From the NCBI GenBank assembly GCA_046594445.1, contig JBKJSM010000005.1:1-24708 (forward strand): a stretch of DNA of 24,708 nucleotides. Direction: 5' to 3'. A model generated the notes under the pieces. The model did not search any database and had not been told where the DNA came from. It was given only the letters and a program-made list of their open reading frames with translations. The translations under genes and the position numbers were made by a program. This DNA comes from Gaiellasilicea sp046594445. Its GTDB lineage: Bacteria > Actinomycetota > Thermoleophilia > Gaiellales > Gaiellaceae. Shown here piece by piece: positions 22,094 to 24,708 of this stretch. Each line of letters opens with the position of its first letter. Position 1 is the first letter of the stretch.

Positions 22094-24496
22094 ATGCGAT
22101 CTCGGGCACGTGCGGTGGTGATCGGGGGCGGAGTCGGCGGCTGCTCGATCGCCTACTGGCTCGCCCGGCTGGGCTGGGACGACGTCGTCCTCGTCGAGCG
22201 GGCCGACCTCACCTCGGGCTCGACCTTCCACTCGGCGGGACTCGTGGGCCAGCTGCGCGGCTCGCTCTCGCTGACGAAGATGATGATGGCGAGTGTCGAT
22301 CTCTACCGCTCGATCGGCGAGGAGGTGGGCCTCGAGACGGGCTGGCGCGAGGTCGGATCCCTGCGGCTGGCGTCCTCCGAGGCGCGGCTGGAGGAGATCT
22401 CGCGGCAGGCCGGCTGGGCGAAGACGTTCGGGCTGCCGCTCGAGCTCGTCTCCGCGGCGCGGGCACAGGAGCTCTTCCCGCCGATGTCGACCGACGGAGT
22501 CCTCGGCGCCGCGTATCTGCCGACCGACGGCTACATCGACCCGTCGCAGCTGACGTTCGCCCTCGCAGAAGGCGCGCGTCGCCACGGGGCCGAGATCCTG
22601 ACGAACACGCGCGTGACCGCGATCCCGGTCGAGCGGGGCCGCGTCTGCGGCGTCGTGACCGACAAGGGCGAGATCGAGGCCGAGATCGTGGTCAATGCGG
22701 GCGGGATGTTCGCAGCTGAGCTGGGGCGGCTGGCCGGGGTCAACGTGCCGCTCGTGCCGATGGCGCACGAGTACCTGGTCACGCGGCCCGCGGGGCTCCC
22801 GCTCGACATGCCGACGATGCGCGACCCTTCCCTCCTCGTCTATTTCAGGCCCGAGTCCGGGGGGCTCGTCATGGGCGGGTATGAGCGCGACCCGGCGCCG
22901 TGGTCGCTCGACGGGATCCCGCCCGACTTCAACGGCAAGCTGCTCGAGGAGGACTGGCCGCGCTTCGAGCCGCTGCTCGAGAACGCGATCCGACGCGTGC
23001 CGGGCCTTGAGGAGATGGAGGTCGTCCGGCTGATCAACGGCCCAGAGGCCTTCACGCCCGACGGCGAGTTCATCCTCGGCCCCACCGACATCCGCGGCTT
23101 CTGGGTCGCGGCCGGCTTCTGCGCGCACGGTCTCGCCGGCGCCGGCGGCATGGGCAAGCTCGTCGCCGAGTGGATTGTCGAGGGGACGCCGAGCCTCGAC
23201 GTCTGGCAAATGGACTCGCGGCGGTTCGGCGCCGCCTACACGAGCCGCGCTTACACGGTCGCCCGCACGACCGAGGTCTACTCGACCTACTACGACGTCA
23301 AGTACCCAGGGCACGAGCGGCAGGCGGGAAGGCCGCTGCGCCTCTCGCCCGCGTATGCGCGGCTGCATGAGCTCGGCGCGGCGTTCGGCGAGAAGTCGGG
23401 CTGGGAGCGCGCGAACTGGTTCGAGCCGAACGCCGCCCGGGGAGACGAGAGCCTGCGTCCGCGCGGCTGGGCCGGCAAGCACTGGTCGCCCGCGATCGGC
23501 GCCGAGCACCGAGCCTGTCGCGAGGCGGCCGCGGTCTTCGACGAGTCGTCGTTCGCGAAGATCGAGGTCGGGGGGCCGGGGGCCGCCGACCTGCTCGAGC
23601 AGCTCTGCGCCAACCGCGTCGCGCGCGACGTCGGGGCGATCACGTACACGCAGATGCTGAACGCGAAGGGTGGGATCGAGTGCGACTTCACGGTCACGAG
23701 GCTCGCCGAGGAGATGTTTCGGATCGTCACCGGAACGGCCTTCGGCCGCCACGACCTCGCCTGGATCCGCCAGAACGCCCCGGACGACGGCTCGGTGACG
23801 GTCACCGACGTCACGTCGGCGTACGCCTGTCTCGGTCTCTGGGGCCCAGCGAGCCGCGAGCTGCTCGCGCCGCTGACGACCGATCCGCTCGACTTCCCGT
23901 ATCTGCGCGCCCGGGAGCTGTCGGTCGGGAACGTGCCCTGCCTGGCTCTGCGGGTCACCTACGTCGGCGAGCTCGGCTGGGAGCTCTACTGCCCGGCCGA
24001 GTACGGCCTCGCGCTCTGGGACGCGATCTGGGAGGCCGGCCGCGGCCACGGCCTCGTCGCAGGCGGCTACCGGGCGATCGACTCGCTCCGCCTCGAGAAG
24101 GGCTACCGCGTCTGGGGCGCGGACATCACGGGCGACGACACGCCCTACGAGGCCGGGCTCGGCTTCGCGGTCAAGCTCGACAAGCACTTCCTCGGCAAGG
24201 ACGCGCTCGTGGCCGCACCCGAGGCGGCCCGGAGGCTTGCATGCCTCACGCTCGACGACGCCCGCGCCGTCGCGCTCGGCTCGGAGCCGGTGCGGATCGG
24301 GGGTGAGCTCGTCGGCCGCGTCACGAGCGGAGGCTACGGCTACACGGTGGAGCGATCGATCGCGTACGCATACCTGCCCGCAGCGAGCGTCGCGCCAGGG
24401 ACGCCCGTCGAGGTCGAGATCTTCGGCGACTGGGTGCGGGGCGAGATCGCGGCGGAGCCGCTCTACGACCCACGGGGCGAGATGCTCCGGTCCTAG
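22094..24496 (+). CDS. Dimethylglycine/sarcosine dehydrogenase-type FAD-GcvT fusion
   Basis: Large demethylating enzyme of 800 residues. The N-terminal FAD/DAO domain has the dinucleotide motif VVIGGGVGGCSIA (8-20) and GSTFHSAGL with H46, the site of covalent FAD attachment in dimethylglycine oxidase relatives; a linking FAO_M-type segment is near 373-430. The C-terminal half is a folate-binding aminomethyltransferase (GcvT) domain (about 430-710) with GELGWELYCPAEYG, then the GcvT barrel (720-795). Together they oxidise an N-methyl group and pass it to tetrahydrofolate. Substrates could be dimethylglycine, sarcosine or a related methylated amine; sequence alone does not decide. Its stop shares a CTAG with that of the convergent gene. 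Confidence 0.9.
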   Translation: MRSRARAVVIGGGVGGCSIAYWLARLGWDDVVLVERADLTSGSTFHSAGLVGQLRGSLSLTKMMMASVDLYRSIGEEVGLETGWREVGSLRLASSEARLEEISRQAGWAKTFGLPLELVSAARAQELFPPMSTDGVLGAAYLPTDGYIDPSQLTFALAEGARRHGAEILTNTRVTAIPVERGRVCGVVTDKGEIEAEIVVNAGGMFAAELGRLAGVNVPLVPMAHEYLVTRPAGLPLDMPTMRDPSLLVYFRPESGGLVMGGYERDPAPWSLDGIPPDFNGKLLEEDWPRFEPLLENAIRRVPGLEEMEVVRLINGPEAFTPDGEFILGPTDIRGFWVAAGFCAHGLAGAGGMGKLVAEWIVEGTPSLDVWQMDSRRFGAAYTSRAYTVARTTEVYSTYYDVKYPGHERQAGRPLRLSPAYARLHELGAAFGEKSGWERANWFEPNAARGDESLRPRGWAGKHWSPAIGAEHRACREAAAVFDESSFAKIEVGGPGAADLLEQLCANRVARDVGAITYTQMLNAKGGIECDFTVTRLAEEMFRIVTGTAFGRHDLAWIRQNAPDDGSVTVTDVTSAYACLGLWGPASRELLAPLTTDPLDFPYLRARELSVGNVPCLALRVTYVGELGWELYCPAEYGLALWDAIWEAGRGHGLVAGGYRAIDSLRLEKGYRVWGADITGDDTPYEAGLGFAVKLDKHFLGKDALVAAPEAARRLACLTLDDARAVALGSEPVRIGGELVGRVTSGGYGYTVERSIAYAYLPAASVAPGTPVEVEIFGDWVRGEIAAEPLYDPRGEMLRS

Positions 24497-24708
24497 CGGA
24501 GCTCGAGCCGTCCGCCGCCCGTCGCGGTGACGAGACCGTCGGCGACGACGAGCTCGACGGCCGACCCGCGCTCGGGGCGCGCCAGCGCTTCGACGAGCAG
24601 CTCGACGAGTGCGCGCCGGATCTCGCCCGGGTGGGCCACGACTGTCGCATCGCCGCTGGAGCGGAGCTCGACGTCATGCGTGGGCAGCACCGTCGTCACG
24701 AGCGCCAC
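24493..24708 (-). CDS. C-terminal end of an unidentified protein
   Basis: Open reading frame of 71 codons that runs off the window edge, so the true start lies outside. The visible part, with VVAHPGEIRRALVELLVEAL followed by GSAVELVVADG, loosely recalls the dimer-to-ATPase segment of sensor histidine kinases (a helix that usually reads as nLLxNAl), but the key Asn is replaced and no ATP-lid motifs follow before the stop. It may be a degenerate histidine kinase-like ATPase domain or something unrelated. It overlaps the dehydrogenase stop by four bases (CTAG). Confidence 0.5.
   Translation of the reverse strand: MALVTTVLPTHDVELRSSGDATVVAHPGEIRRALVELLVEALARPERGSAVELVVADGLVTATGGGRLELR

Noticed and set aside
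21095..24187. A 1030-codon minus-strand frame as one giant protein ending in CorA
   Set aside because: Only the last 323 codons look like protein (CorA); the rest is the antisense of the FAD-GcvT gene. The start was placed at GTG 22066.

Overview
The window is a densely packed, high-GC stretch of bacterial chromosome. The gene families, the frequent GTG/TTG starts and the very short intergenic gaps suggest an actinobacterium, most likely of the deep-branching class Thermoleophilia (Gaiellales/Solirubrobacterales type). That placement is an inference from gene content and protein style; no rRNA or marker gene is present to fix it. I see no tRNA, rRNA, CRISPR array, transposase or phage gene, and no stretch above 300 bases lacks a gene.

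Layout. (1) 1-4483: a sugar-use locus. A GH13 alpha-glucosidase, a xylose-isomerase-like TIM barrel and a xylulokinase (cut by the window edge) form an overlapping minus-strand operon. A cupin D-lyxose isomerase, apparently starting at CTG, diverges from it and ends at a clear hairpin terminator. (2) 4529-5371: a stand-alone CheY-like receiver protein followed closely by a hot-dog thioesterase. (3) 5368-12089 (minus): MoxR ATPase, DUF58 protein, VWA protein, uncharacterised secreted protein, second VWA protein and HtrA-like lipoprotein protease, mostly joined by 4-base NTGA overlaps; a small membrane protein and an SRPBCC protein lie upstream. (4) 12140-17153 (plus): photolyase, unknown protein and NAD(P)-binding SDR protein in overlapping order, then a secreted ComEC-like metallo-beta-lactamase/lamin-tail protein and an SH3 lipoprotein. 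A 46-bp imperfect direct repeat of the end of the SDR gene brackets the last two genes, as if they were inserted later. (5) 17159-18913 (minus): SRPBCC protein and the ribosome-assembly GTPase RsgA, preceded by a structured leader with a tiny ORF and an inverted repeat that would hide the rsgA ribosome binding site. (6) 18984-20949 (plus): AzlC/AzlD amino-acid exporter and a choline-kinase-like phosphotransferase. (7) 21095-24708: CorA (minus), diverging over a 27-base gap from a large FAD/GcvT demethylating dehydrogenase, which converges on the end of an unidentified gene.

The strongest candidates for something undescribed are the putative translational attenuator ahead of rsgA, the 46-bp repeat bracketing the MBL/SH3 pair, a composite palindromic repeat present twice about 9.6 kb apart, and the MoxR-VWA-HtrA envelope operon with its unknown secreted member.
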